DNA of 15,194 bases from Oscillatoria sp. Prado101. Its GTDB lineage: Bacteria; Cyanobacteriota; Cyanobacteriia; Cyanobacteriales; Oscillatoriaceae. The stretch spans positions 1 to 15,194 of the forward strand of contig JALOOK010000084.1 of NCBI GenBank assembly GCA_025454445.1, given 5' to 3'. Positions 6,157-14,291 of this stretch are shown here, one piece after another. Position numbers and translations under genes: made by a program. Within the stretch, counting starts at the first letter, position 1, and the number at the start of each line of letters is the position of its first letter. Below the pieces are notes generated by a model that saw nothing but the letters and a program-made list of their open reading frames with translations, did not search any database and had not been told where the DNA came from.

Positions 6157-6191
6157 GGGGTTAGGGGGTAGGAGCTAGGGGTTAGGAGTCA
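6157..6191. repeat. Heptamer array (STRR-like)
   Basis: Five consecutive degenerate heptamers: GGGGTTA, GGGGGTA, GGAGCTA, GGGGTTA, GGAGTCA. This type of short tandem repeat is typical of filamentous cyanobacteria. Confidence 0.75.
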
Positions 6192-6199
6192 CAAAAAAA

Positions 6200-6244
6200 A
6201 CCCGGTTTATGGTAAAAACCCGGTTTCTCAAAGAAACCGGGGTT
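6200..6244 (-). terminator. Terminator of the WD40 gene built from the interspersed repeat
   Basis: AACCCGGTTTCT (6217-6228), a CAA loop and AGAAACCGGGGTT (6232-6244) form a 12-bp stem with one bulge. On the minus strand this lies 22 nt past the WD40 gene's stop and is followed by TTTTT, then a second AAACCGGG half-copy and a run of eight T. Stem plus U-tract fits intrinsic termination. The stem is the same repeat as at 4070-4160. Confidence 0.6.
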
Positions 6245-6266
6245 CTTGCCGCTCTGCCGCTCCCGC

Positions 6267-9200
6267 CTACTTGCGAGGGCCAATGCCATCACAGAGGTGG
6301 CGTTTTTGATCGCTGAGATGGGCGGTGGGGTTGTGGAGATAGTCGCGCATCCAGTCGCAACCCCGGGCCATCAGGTCGTCCAAATCCAAATTCCACAGAA
6401 TCACCTTTTTGTCCTCACCGGCAGAGGCGAGGGTTTTGCCGTCAGGGCTGAACCGAACGTCCCAAACCGAATCGCTGTGCGCCCCCAGGGTGCCCAGCAG
6501 GTTGCCCTCCAGGTTCCAGAGTTTGACAGTTTTATCCTTACTGCCGGAAGCAATTATCTGGCCATCGGGGCTGAAACTGGCGCTGTACACACTCTCCCTG
6601 TGTCCCAGGATCGTTTGCAGCAGCTGTCCGTCCCGATTCCAGAGTTTCACTGTCCTGTCGGCACTGGCGGTAACAAAGGTCTGGCCCGAAGGGTTGAAAC
6701 CGACGGCGTAGACGCCAGCGATGTGATTTTCCAGGGTTTTATACTCTGTGCCGTCAAAGTGCCAGAGTTTCACCTCTGTACTGCCGGCGGAAGCAACCAG
6801 CTGTCCGTCGGGGCTAAAGGCCAAACTTTGCGCCGGCGAACTGCGCCCGCTGAGAGTTGCCAGCACCGCACCGTCAACTCGCCTGATTTTTACCGTTTTG
6901 TCAGTGCCGGCGGTGGCAATCTCGCCCTCAGGGCTGAACGCTAGGCTGTGTGCGCCCTGACTGTCAGCCACCAGGGTGCTTCTCAACTGGCCAGAACGGT
7001 TCCAGAGTTTGACCGTTTTATCCTCACTGGCGGAGGCGAGGGTTTGACCGTCGGGACTGAAACTGATGTCCGTCACCCAGTCCCTGTGGCCAGTGAGTGT
7101 CCGCAGCAGCTTGCCGTCTTTGCCCCAAAGTTTTACCGTGCTGTCGAAACTGGCGGTGGCTAAAGTGCCTGACGGGCTGTAACTGACCCGCCTCACCAAA
7201 GCCTGATGTTGCAGAACCTTCAAAGAGCTCGTGCCGGCAAGACTCCAGAGTTTGATGCTATTGTCCTCACCGGCAGAAGCCAGCGTCTGGCCATCCGGGC
7301 TGAAACTCAAACTCCTGACAGCAAAAATGTGACCCCCAAAGGTATTCAGCTTCCGTCCGTCTTTGCTCCAGAGTTTGACCGTCCTGTCAGCGCTGGCCGA
7401 GGCCAGGGTTTGGCCGTCTGGGCTAAAACGCACAGACCAGACCGTATTTTCATGTCCGGAGAGGGTTGTCCACAATCTGCCGTCGCGCTTCCAAAGTTTG
7501 ATCGTGCCGTCCCCACCGGCAGTGGCCATCTGGCCGTCGGGGCTGAAACTAACGTCGAAAACCTTGCCTTTGTGCCCCTTGAGGGTGCGCAGCAGGCGAC
7601 CGTCAAAGCGCCAGAGTTTGACCGTTTTGTCGGCGCTGGCGGAAGCGAGGGTTTGGCCGTCGGGGCTGAAACTCACGCTCCATACCCGATCGGTGTGCCC
7701 CTTGAGCGTCCGCAGCAACTCACCGTCGCGCCGCCAGAGTTTGACGGTTTTGTCTTTGCCGGCGGTGGCAATCAGTTGGCCATCGGGACTGAAACTGGCA
7801 TTAAAAACCTCACCGGCATGACCTTTGAGGGTGCTTTTCAACAGGCCATCACGACTCCAGAGTTTGACGGTGCCGTCGGCACTGGCGGAAGCGATGGTCT
7901 GGCCATCGGGTGAGAAAGTGACGCTGTACACCTCCGCCCTATGGCCAGTCAGGGTTTTTATCTCCCCGCCACTGCGGTTCCACAGTTTTACCGTGCTGTC
8001 GGCACTGGCAGAGGCCAGCATTTGGCCGTCGGGACTGAAACTCACGCCACCAACGGTATTTCTGTGCCCCTGCAAGCGGTTGCGCTCTCTCACCTTTTGT
8101 ACCGCCTGCTGTAGCGCCGTGACAGCTTCCATGCGAATGTCCGCCGGCACCATAGATCCCAACCATGTTTTGAGGAGTTTGCCGGCTCTCAAACTTTCTA
8201 TGAGGGCTTCAAACTCCAGATGGGAGTTGTAGAGGGCTTTTGAAGAGGCGGTTATGGCTCTGATTTTGGCGCTGTTCTGGTTGACTGACACTACCAGGGC
8301 CAATAGGACGCCGACCCCTCCGAGCCCGATCGCCGCACGCTGCCAGAAAAGGGGCGTTTGCCGCAGTTCCTGTTTGAGAGTGCGATTGCTGGCGGTGCTG
8401 TGCCGGTTGGCGGCTTCCGCAACTTGCAGCCGCACCTCTGGCCCAAAGTCGCAGGTTTGGCGTATAGGCTCAACCAGGTAATCGTGGACAAGCTGGTAGC
8501 GGTTTTCTGGCACCGCCGGCAGGCGAACCACCAGCCCAGATCCGGTCAATATTTCTAAAATTAAATCTAGTTTATCGCTGTCTGATTGCAACAGCTCTGC
8601 CAGCTCATCCCGCGTTCTTAAGGGTCGGGTGCCTTTCTCATTTGTCAGCAATGCCAGGACTTTCCAAGCAGCGTCTTTATTGGCGTAACCGCAATCTTTG
8701 ATGGCGCTTTCAATGGAATGTTTAACGAGTTTTGCTTTGGGGTTTTCTCCCAGCTGCTGGTATTTTTCCAAGGTGGTAATGCCGTCGGTTTGCAGTTGTG
8801 CCCCTACCAGCTGCAATTCGATTGGGCGCACCTCCTCGGTGCTGCCGGCTAAATCTTTCACCAATGCTTCAATTAGCGCCGGCTCTACGGTAAATTGCGC
8901 CATTCCGGTCAGCTGTTCAATCACTCCCCGGGCTTCTGGGGGTGAAAAATTCCCCAAGTAGTAGTGAGCGTCTTCGCTGAGAATGCTGTTGAGAATGCTG
9001 CTGCCGTCACCGCTCTGCGTCTGCTGCTCCCACTCCAAAATGTAATACAGGTAATGCCTGTAGTCCGCCCGCACGGATAAGATGACTTTTGCGAAAGGGA
9101 TGTTTAAAGCTTCGCGCATAAACTCCCAAAATTTATGCCGCCCTTCTGTTTCTGTGCAGGCAAAGAAAAATTCTTCAAACTGGTCAAAAATTAGAACGGT

Positions 9201-11042
9201 TAACAGTTGGCTTTCGCCATTTTTGGCCAGCTGTTGCAGAGCGCCTATCGCGTAGTATTCTGGAGGCTGTTGACTCTTGGGCGAGAGGGCTTTTGCCAAT
9301 TCTCTGCCAAAGGTTTGCATGCAGTCTGTGTAAGATTGCACTAGCACCGGCAAGACTCTGTGGCTGCCGGTGGCGGTGTGCTGCAGCGCGGGCACTAAAC
9401 CAGCTGTTAAAAGGGAACTTTTGCCGACGCCGGAGGGGCCAATAATTACGGTGAGTTTGCGATCGTGCCGGTTAATTCTTTCGATCAGGCGGCTGACATC
9501 TCGCTGTCTTCCGGAGGCTTCAATTTCTTTGGCTACGCTGACTTTTTGCTGTCCGAGTTTCCTGTGCGGCTGCAAGGCACCGGCACCGATGAAGGCGCGG
9601 AATCCGTATTCGTGTTCGATGGCACGCTGTTCTTGCTTAATGCGAAATGCTTCTAGATACTTCCCCTGATCGAAGTAAATCTGGCGCAATTCTTGCAGTA
9701 TGTTTATATACAGTTTGGGGTCGCTGTGGGCGTCTGTTTTCTGTCTGGCGGTTTCCAGGTTGCTAGCGGCGTCGCTCTCTTGCCCCAACCGGCGCTGCGC
9801 TTGCGCCAAAAGCAGCAAATATAGCCCCCGTTGTTGGGGGTGGGGTTCTGCTGCTTCTGCTAAGGTGCGAATGGCTTGTTGGGCTAGGTCGCAGGCTTCT
9901 GGGGGCTGGTGGCGCTGGAGGGCTACTTCTGCTAGAAAGCCCAAATCTTGCGCCGCTAGCGCCAGACTGCCGGCGGCTTGATGAGCTGGCAGGTATTTTT
10001 TGGCGAGGGTTTGCAATTGTTCCCACGCTTCTAGGTGTCGCAGCACTTCACCGAGTTGTCCGACTACCTGCGCGACTAAATCTTGTCGCTCAGCCGCCTC
10101 GAAGGCTGTTACGCTTTGCTCGAAGGCATCTAGTGCTTGTTGCCAGTAGCGGCGGCTGTCTGCTGGCTGTCGCTGGGCTTGACAGGTAAAGGATGTGCCG
10201 GTGTAAAATAGGATGACTCCCTGGCGCTCTAATAGATTTTGGATTCGGTATTCTAGATTTTCAGGGAATTCGGAATTGACGATTAAGAATGCAGAGTTTT
10301 GCCAAAAGGCTAAGCTTTGCCGGTAGTGCTCTAAAGCTGCCTGATTATGGCCATTTTCATCGGCTTGCAGGCCACGAATAAATTCGAGCGTGGCTGCGAT
10401 ATCGGGCTGCAATTGATAGGCGCGACTTTGCAAGTCTTTCCAGGCAGATTCGAGTTCTGAGTGCAGCCGGTCGTCGGCGGCTATCTGGCAAAAGTCGGGG
10501 TGGGGCAATTGAGGTGTTTCTGGCTCTAAGACGCGGGCGAATACGGCTTCTGTCTTTTGGTGGAGGAAGTCGATTAGCTCTTCGGTTGGGAGTTCAAATT
10601 CAACGGTGGTTGCCCAACTCTCGAAATCGGGGGCGACTCGAATTAGCTTGCGCAGGACCTCATCGGTGGCCCACAAGAGGAGGGGGAAGGGAAAGTTTTT
10701 GCGAAATTCTTCCCGGATCAGGTTGGTGGCGGTGAGCACCGGCTCGATATTCTCTAGGGACTCTACGCCCAGAACGGTGAGTGCCGGTGGCGGATTGTCC
10801 CCGATTTCTGCGGCGATGGGCGCAAAAAGGGTTTTGACTGACTGAGGGAGGGTTAGCCGGTGAATGTGGGCGGTGGACAGTTGTTGCAGCTGCTGCAGCA
10901 TGCGATCTCGCAAGCGAGTGTAGTTGCAGCGCAGCAAAATTAGGGAAAATTGTCCCTGAGAGAGGTCGATCCCCCGTACCAGCGTCCTGAGCGATTCCTG
11001 ATTGTAAGTGGCCACGTCTTCGAGCCGGTGCGTGTCACTCAT
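6267..11042 (-). CDS. Large STAND ATPase with TPR-like region, membrane segment and 14 WD40 repeats
   Basis: About 1,590 residues (numbers below count from an upstream in-frame GTG at 11078; the ATG at 11042 is residue 13). I prefer the ATG because LEDVATYNQESL follows it closely, as in related cyanobacterial proteins; neither start has a Shine-Dalgarno. Order: an N-terminal domain without catalytic motifs I know (13-190), helical TPR-like repeats (about 205-490), an nSTAND NTPase with Walker A GPSGVGKS (547-554) and Walker B LTVLIFDQFEE (626-636), a hydrophobic segment GLGGVGVLLALVVSV (about 918-932), then 14 WD40 repeats (about 1002-1570), enough for two seven-bladed propellers. Repeats 10 and 11 are degenerate. 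The tail GCDWMRDYLHN is common to such proteins. STAND ATPases are signal-triggered switches; the propellers would sense a ligand or partner. Its trigger and output are unknown. A defence role is inference. Confidence 0.9.
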   Translation of the reverse strand: MSDTHRLEDVATYNQESLRTLVRGIDLSQGQFSLILLRCNYTRLRDRMLQQLQQLSTAHIHRLTLPQSVKTLFAPIAAEIGDNPPPALTVLGVESLENIEPVLTATNLIREEFRKNFPFPLLLWATDEVLRKLIRVAPDFESWATTVEFELPTEELIDFLHQKTEAVFARVLEPETPQLPHPDFCQIAADDRLHSELESAWKDLQSRAYQLQPDIAATLEFIRGLQADENGHNQAALEHYRQSLAFWQNSAFLIVNSEFPENLEYRIQNLLERQGVILFYTGTSFTCQAQRQPADSRRYWQQALDAFEQSVTAFEAAERQDLVAQVVGQLGEVLRHLEAWEQLQTLAKKYLPAHQAAGSLALAAQDLGFLAEVALQRHQPPEACDLAQQAIRTLAEAAEPHPQQRGLYLLLLAQAQRRLGQESDAASNLETARQKTDAHSDPKLYINILQELRQIYFDQGKYLEAFRIKQEQRAIEHEYGFRAFIGAGALQPHRKLGQQKVSVAKEIEASGRQRDVSRLIERINRHDRKLTVIIGPSGVGKSSLLTAGLVPALQHTATGSHRVLPVLVQSYTDCMQTFGRELAKALSPKSQQPPEYYAIGALQQLAKNGESQLLTVLIFDQFEEFFFACTETEGRHKFWEFMREALNIPFAKVILSVRADYRHYLYYILEWEQQTQSGDGSSILNSILSEDAHYYLGNFSPPEARGVIEQLTGMAQFTVEPALIEALVKDLAGSTEEVRPIELQLVGAQLQTDGITTLEKYQQLGENPKAKLVKHSIESAIKDCGYANKDAAWKVLALLTNEKGTRPLRTRDELAELLQSDSDKLDLILEILTGSGLVVRLPAVPENRYQLVHDYLVEPIRQTCDFGPEVRLQVAEAANRHSTASNRTLKQELRQTPLFWQRAAIGLGGVGVLLALVVSVNQNSAKIRAITASSKALYNSHLEFEALIESLRAGKLLKTWLGSMVPADIRMEAVTALQQAVQKVRERNRLQGHRNTVGGVSFSPDGQMLASASADSTVKLWNRSGGEIKTLTGHRAEVYSVTFSPDGQTIASASADGTVKLWSRDGLLKSTLKGHAGEVFNASFSPDGQLIATAGKDKTVKLWRRDGELLRTLKGHTDRVWSVSFSPDGQTLASASADKTVKLWRFDGRLLRTLKGHKGKVFDVSFSPDGQMATAGGDGTIKLWKRDGRLWTTLSGHENTVWSVRFSPDGQTLASASADRTVKLWSKDGRKLNTFGGHIFAVRSLSFSPDGQTLASAGEDNSIKLWSLAGTSSLKVLQHQALVRRVSYSPSGTLATASFDSTVKLWGKDGKLLRTLTGHRDWVTDISFSPDGQTLASASEDKTVKLWNRSGQLRSTLVADSQGAHSLAFSPEGEIATAGTDKTVKIRRVDGAVLATLSGRSSPAQSLAFSPDGQLVASAGSTEVKLWHFDGTEYKTLENHIAGVYAVGFNPSGQTFVTASADRTVKLWNRDGQLLQTILGHRESVYSASFSPDGQIIASGSKDKTVKLWNLEGNLLGTLGAHSDSVWDVRFSPDGKTLASAGEDKKVILWNLDLDDLMARGCDWMRDYLHNPTAHLSDQKRHLCDGIGPRK

Positions 11043-11158
11043 GGTTTCTGCGGTTTGGTGTACATTCAGATTTTGCACTATTATCTGGGCGCGAGCTCAA
11101 ATACGCCCCTCACCGGCCAATTCTTTTTGTCAGCCCCTCACGCCCCCTCACCCCCCTA
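11043..11158. other. Upstream region of the WD40 gene
   Basis: This holds the alternative GTG start (11078) and, beyond it, a C-rich stretch. I see no convincing -35/-10 pair for the minus-strand gene here; its promoter may lie upstream of the hairpin at 11159. Confidence 0.3.
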
Positions 11159-11185
11159 CCCCCTCTCCCACAGGGGGAGAGGGGG
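11159..11185. repeat. Perfect 11-bp inverted repeat
   Basis: CCCCCTCTCCC (11159-11169) and GGGAGAGGGGG (11175-11185), 5-nt loop. It is a C/G-only hairpin of a form that recurs in cyanobacterial spacers. It lies in the leader side of the WD40 gene. Confidence 0.75.
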
Positions 11186-11370
11186 AGCAAGTAGGGTGCG
11201 TTCCTGGGGGGGCCGGCACATGGGGAAAGGGGGTGACAAGCCGGTGGGTTCCTGCCAATTTAGGCACCGGCAGCCGGCACCTTCCCCCGCCCTTGTCCTG
11301 GGAAAAAGCACAGGCTATCTGTCAGGCAGATTTGTGCCGGTTTGTTGGGATAAAAGTTTTGGTAAAAATG

Positions 11371-11399
11371 TAGACAAAGTTTGTGATTTGCGTTAATAT
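11371..11399 (+). promoter_or_regulatory. Good sigma70-like promoter facing a gene-free region
   Basis: TAGACA (11371-11376), exactly 17 bp, TAATAT (11394-11399). Both boxes are one or two bases from consensus. No open frame of note follows on the plus strand before 11778, so it would drive a non-coding transcript through 11405-11490 and possibly the 26-bp array. Confidence 0.4.
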
Positions 11400-11469
11400 G
11401 GTAGCGGGGGAAAATGTGCCGGCATATAAGGTCGTGTTCGGGGGCCTAGCTCAAGATATTGCGACAGAC

Positions 11470-11490
11470 AAAACCCACCTGTGCGGGTTT
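11470..11490. repeat. Hairpin downstream of the orphan promoter
   Basis: AAACCC (11471-11476) pairs with GGGTTT (11485-11490), extendable outward (CAGA and TCTG) and inward by one mismatch. On the minus strand it is followed by TTTTGTCTGT, so it could also end minus-strand transcripts arriving from the STAND gene. Confidence 0.4.
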
Positions 11491-11498
11491 CTGTGAAG

Positions 11499-11654
11499 AA
11501 AAGTTCGTAGTTGGGCTTTAGCCCAAAAGTTCGTAGTTGGGCTTTAGCCCAAAAGTTCGTAGTTGGGCTTTAGCCCAAAAGTTTGTAGTTGGGCTTTAGC
11601 CCAAAAGTTTGTAGTTGGGCTTTAGCCCAAAAGTTCGTAGTTGGGCTTTAGCCC
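11499..11654. repeat. Six 26-bp tandem repeats
   Basis: Six head-to-tail copies of a 26-bp unit beginning AAAAGTTCGTAGTTGGGCTT and ending TAGCCC. Copies start at 11499, 11525, 11551, 11577, 11603 and 11629. Four are identical; copies 4 and 5 share one C to T change (GTTTG). Each unit contains GGGCT-TT-AGCCC, a small hairpin. No spacers separate the copies, so it is not a CRISPR array. It sits in a 700-bp gap with no genes. Confidence 0.95.
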
Positions 11655-11778
11655 CACACAAAGTATTTGTGCCGGCATTTGAAAAGGGCGAGCGCCTTGG
11701 AGATAGTATGGGCACCCCTTGGCGCGACACCAGGGGATTTGCCGGCTCGTTTAGGCAGGCTATATAAGGATGCCGGTT
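11655..11778. other. Spacer after the STAND gene
   Basis: It has no gene. A bulged stem CCCCTTGG (11716-11723) with CCAGGGG lies 45-60 nt past the STAND stop but has no T-run, so I do not call it a terminator. Confidence 0.3.
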
Positions 11779-14010
11779 TTATTCCAAGGAATCGAGCAGT
11801 TGGCGCATTTCTTCAGCTGCCGGTGTCATGCCGAGGCTGTTGAAACCCACCAGCGCATTAGTGGCCCATTCGCGGGCTTCTGGGGAATTTCCCCGCGCTT
11901 TCTCCAAACGGGCAAAAGATGCTTGGTAGTCAGCTATACAACGTTTCTCCTTGTTGCGCTTAGCTACAGGCAAGCCCGTATTCAACAGTTTTTCCGCTTC
12001 ATCAAAATTCCCTTGTGCTATTTCGATATCAGCCAGCTCCCCCTGAGCGTAGTAAACTGCTCGCTGCCAGCCAATCTCTCTAGCCTGTTTCTCTACTTGC
12101 TGGTAAAGTGACTTAGCTCGGTCATAAGCACAGGTTTTATGATGGATTTTAGCCCGATAATATTGAATGGTGATGACATTGCGAATGCGAAAGGTATTTT
12201 CTAACTCGCTACTCTTGATAAGGGTCTCTTCCTCATCTAGCCAATGGTGGGCTTTTTCGTATTGCTTTTTGCTGATATATAGCTGGGCCAAATAGTCAGC
12301 AAAATGAGACTGCATATAAAAGCTGGCATGCTCTCGCATATCCCAAGCTTGTAATAAAAGATATTCGGCTTTTTCTAGTTGCCCCATAAGAATCAGCTTC
12401 CAACTCTTTTCTGACATGGCCCACACAGTGGTTGACAACTCCCCACGGCGCTCCGATGCCTCAATTAGCCATTGCATCCAGAACAGGCAGTCTTCCCAAT
12501 ATCCATAGATGTGAGCGTAATATCTCAAATGCTGCCATAAATCCCTGACATTTTCATATCGCTCTTGGGACGCACACCAGTAAAGCACTGCCAGAAGGTT
12601 TCCACCTTCTTCCTCCAGACGGTCATAGTCACTATGCCATTCTTGCCATTCTTGCTGTCCGTATGTCTTGGCAAATTCCAGATACCAGTTCACCCACCGC
12701 TCCCGCGCCTCCTTCTCGAAATCTGAGTCAGCGGCAAGTTCCCCTAGGGCGTATTGGCGAGTCAAGGAGAGCATACTGTAGCGCCCATCCTTCTGAGTCA
12801 CGAGGGAGAGTTTCTGGAGTGGAACCCAGCCGTTGTTAGCAGCAGCGAGGGCTGCTTTTAGTCCAGCCACTTCAGCCACAGCATCTCGGATGGGGGGATC
12901 AGAGAAAATCGCCAGGGACATCAGCAACTTGTGCGGTGGTTGCCCCCTCATTTTTTGCACTGATTCCTTAAAGCAGAATTCAGCCACGTCGCCTGTGTTT
13001 GAGGCTAACCCCTCTAATACCAACTCTGGGGAATAGCCACTGTATACTTGGCCAATGGCATAGACGATCGCCAGCGGGACTCCGCCAGTGCACTCGTAGA
13101 GCCGCTTTGACTCCTCATCGCTGAAGGCTATTCCTTTTTCTTCCGCTTGTTGCCGAATTAGATCCTGAGCTTCATCTAGGGATAAGTTCGGAAGGCGAAT
13201 AGGAACATGCACTATCTGCTCGCGGGTTGTGAGCACCACTTTGACATGGGAAGGCAGATCGTACAGGAAGGCGAGAATATTCTCAGTATTCTGCACGGTT
13301 TCCATGTTATCCACAATCAGCAGGGTGCGCTGTCTAGCCAGACTTTGGCGCACCCGGTCGAATTGGTCTTCAGGGGGGGATTGAGTAATCGCCGGTTCGT
13401 CCAGGGTAAGAGCAATCGCCCGAAAGATATCCCGCAGGTTGCGCTGCGCCTGCTGTCTGGACAAGATGCCACTGGGAGTCAGGTACTGTTGCTTGGCTGA
13501 AGTGAAGATGATGGCATCGAATGTGGGAACCCCTAGAAGCTTCTCACTGTTGGCTTTCAGACACCGGTAAGCAGCTTCTACTACCAGTGAGGTTTTGCCC
13601 ACGCCGCCAATGCCGTCCACTGTAATGATGTGGGCCGAATGCTCGGGCGAGAGGAGTTCCAGCAGCCGGCTCATTTCCTTAGTGCGACCGATAAAAGCAG
13701 TATAGGTCGGTGCCGGCAGGTTGTGGGGGATGCGGCGACAAACTTCCCCTTCGCCCCCTTGGCCAGGAGGGGACTGAGGGGGGACAGATGGGGCATCAGG
13801 AGTGGTGTTCGCCTCGGCGTCAGAAGTAGAGCCACCGGCACCCGCCACCCCACACTCTTCGATGTACTGGGCCACCAGTTGCTGTAACTCCTGCTCTGTA
13901 AGGCCCAAGCCCTTTGCAATTTTACGGCGTTTGTCTTGCCAGGGCTCTGCAATCTCACCGTTGACTAGCTTGCTGACGTAGGAGGGATCTAGCGAAAGCA
14001 TTTGCCGCAA
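11779..14010 (-). CDS. NB-ARC-type STAND ATPase with N-terminal HTH and C-terminal TPR repeats (5' end frameshifted)
   Basis: 743 codons from a TTG. Residues 1-48 are the second half of a helix-turn-helix (SLDPSYVSKLVNGEI). A Pro/Gly-rich linker follows (about 55-98). The NB-ARC ATPase starts at FIGR (106-109), with Walker A GIGGVGKT (133-140), Walker B LLIVDN (230-235), TTRE (261-264) and GGVPLAI (309-315). A winged-helix-like segment YSMLSLTRQYALGEL lies at 411-425, then TPR-like helices to the end (about 470-743). Such proteins are ATP-driven switches: the TPR part senses, the HTH part probably binds DNA or recruits an effector. The true start is probably the ATG at 14095: its frame gives the missing first half of the HTH and joins this ORF if one base is removed in the TTT near 14010. 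The protein may therefore be disrupted, or the base may be an error. Partner and target are unknown. Confidence 0.88.
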   Translation of the reverse strand: MRQMLSLDPSYVSKLVNGEIAEPWQDKRRKIAKGLGLTEQELQQLVAQYIEECGVAGAGGSTSDAEANTTPDAPSVPPQSPPGQGGEGEVCRRIPHNLPAPTYTAFIGRTKEMSRLLELLSPEHSAHIITVDGIGGVGKTSLVVEAAYRCLKANSEKLLGVPTFDAIIFTSAKQQYLTPSGILSRQQAQRNLRDIFRAIALTLDEPAITQSPPEDQFDRVRQSLARQRTLLIVDNMETVQNTENILAFLYDLPSHVKVVLTTREQIVHVPIRLPNLSLDEAQDLIRQQAEEKGIAFSDEESKRLYECTGGVPLAIVYAIGQVYSGYSPELVLEGLASNTGDVAEFCFKESVQKMRGQPPHKLLMSLAIFSDPPIRDAVAEVAGLKAALAAANNGWVPLQKLSLVTQKDGRYSMLSLTRQYALGELAADSDFEKEARERWVNWYLEFAKTYGQQEWQEWHSDYDRLEEEGGNLLAVLYWCASQERYENVRDLWQHLRYYAHIYGYWEDCLFWMQWLIEASERRGELSTTVWAMSEKSWKLILMGQLEKAEYLLLQAWDMREHASFYMQSHFADYLAQLYISKKQYEKAHHWLDEEETLIKSSELENTFRIRNVITIQYYRAKIHHKTCAYDRAKSLYQQVEKQAREIGWQRAVYYAQGELADIEIAQGNFDEAEKLLNTGLPVAKRNKEKRCIADYQASFARLEKARGNSPEAREWATNALVGFNSLGMTPAAEEMRQLLDSLE

Positions 14011-14095
14011 ATTGCCTTTGGGTCAGCTTTCTTTCCTGGAGGAGATGCTTTATTGCGGCTCCGAATAATCTGGATTGGTAAGGTTTGTACGCCAT
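14011..14095 (-). pseudogene. Displaced 5' end of the STAND gene (first half of the HTH)
   Basis: The ATG at 14093-14095 opens MAYKPYQSRLFGAAIKHLLQ, then ERKLTQRQ, the usual first helices of an XRE-like HTH. In this frame the next residues lose sense and stop soon. Dropping one T of the TTT after CAA gives LTQRQLRQMLSLDPSYVSKL, a complete HTH in frame with the main ORF. This is why I take it as part of that gene. Confidence 0.65.
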
Positions 14096-14097
14096 AA

Positions 14098-14152
14098 TTC
14101 AATATTGAAATTCAGTTGAATTGATTGTAGTGTAAGATTTGCCACTTGGCAA
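14098..14152. promoter_or_regulatory. Palindromes between the divergent STAND and small-protein genes
   Basis: TTCAATATTGAA (14098-14109) is a perfect 12-bp palindrome ending 2 bp before the STAND ATG. TTCAGTTGAA (14111-14120) next to it has the same half-sites, and TTGCCACTTGGCAA (14139-14152) has 6-bp arms. These could be operators, for instance for the STAND protein's own HTH; this is inference. No Shine-Dalgarno lies before the ATG at 14095. Confidence 0.35.
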
Positions 14153-14291
14153 GCCCGAAAAACTTGAAAAAATTTCGCTATGTTGGATTTAAGAGCCAAA
14201 ACTCAAAGGGAATACAAGGGTGCGCTCCGGAAGCAAGGCCAAACGCTAAACGTCAGCAAACAAAGTTAATCTGCTAAAGAGGACTAAAAAA

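Noticed and set aside
6246..8232. Several plus-strand open frames with repeated motifs such as EFDRFV and VGAETD
   Set aside because: They are the reverse complement of the WD40 repeats; their periodicity comes from the real minus-strand gene.
10950..11396. 148-codon plus-strand frame
   Set aside because: It is partly antisense to the WD40 gene and partly over C/G repeats, with low-complexity composition and no start signal.
11499..11654. Possible CRISPR array
   Set aside because: The 26-bp units abut with no spacers, and there are no cas genes in the window.
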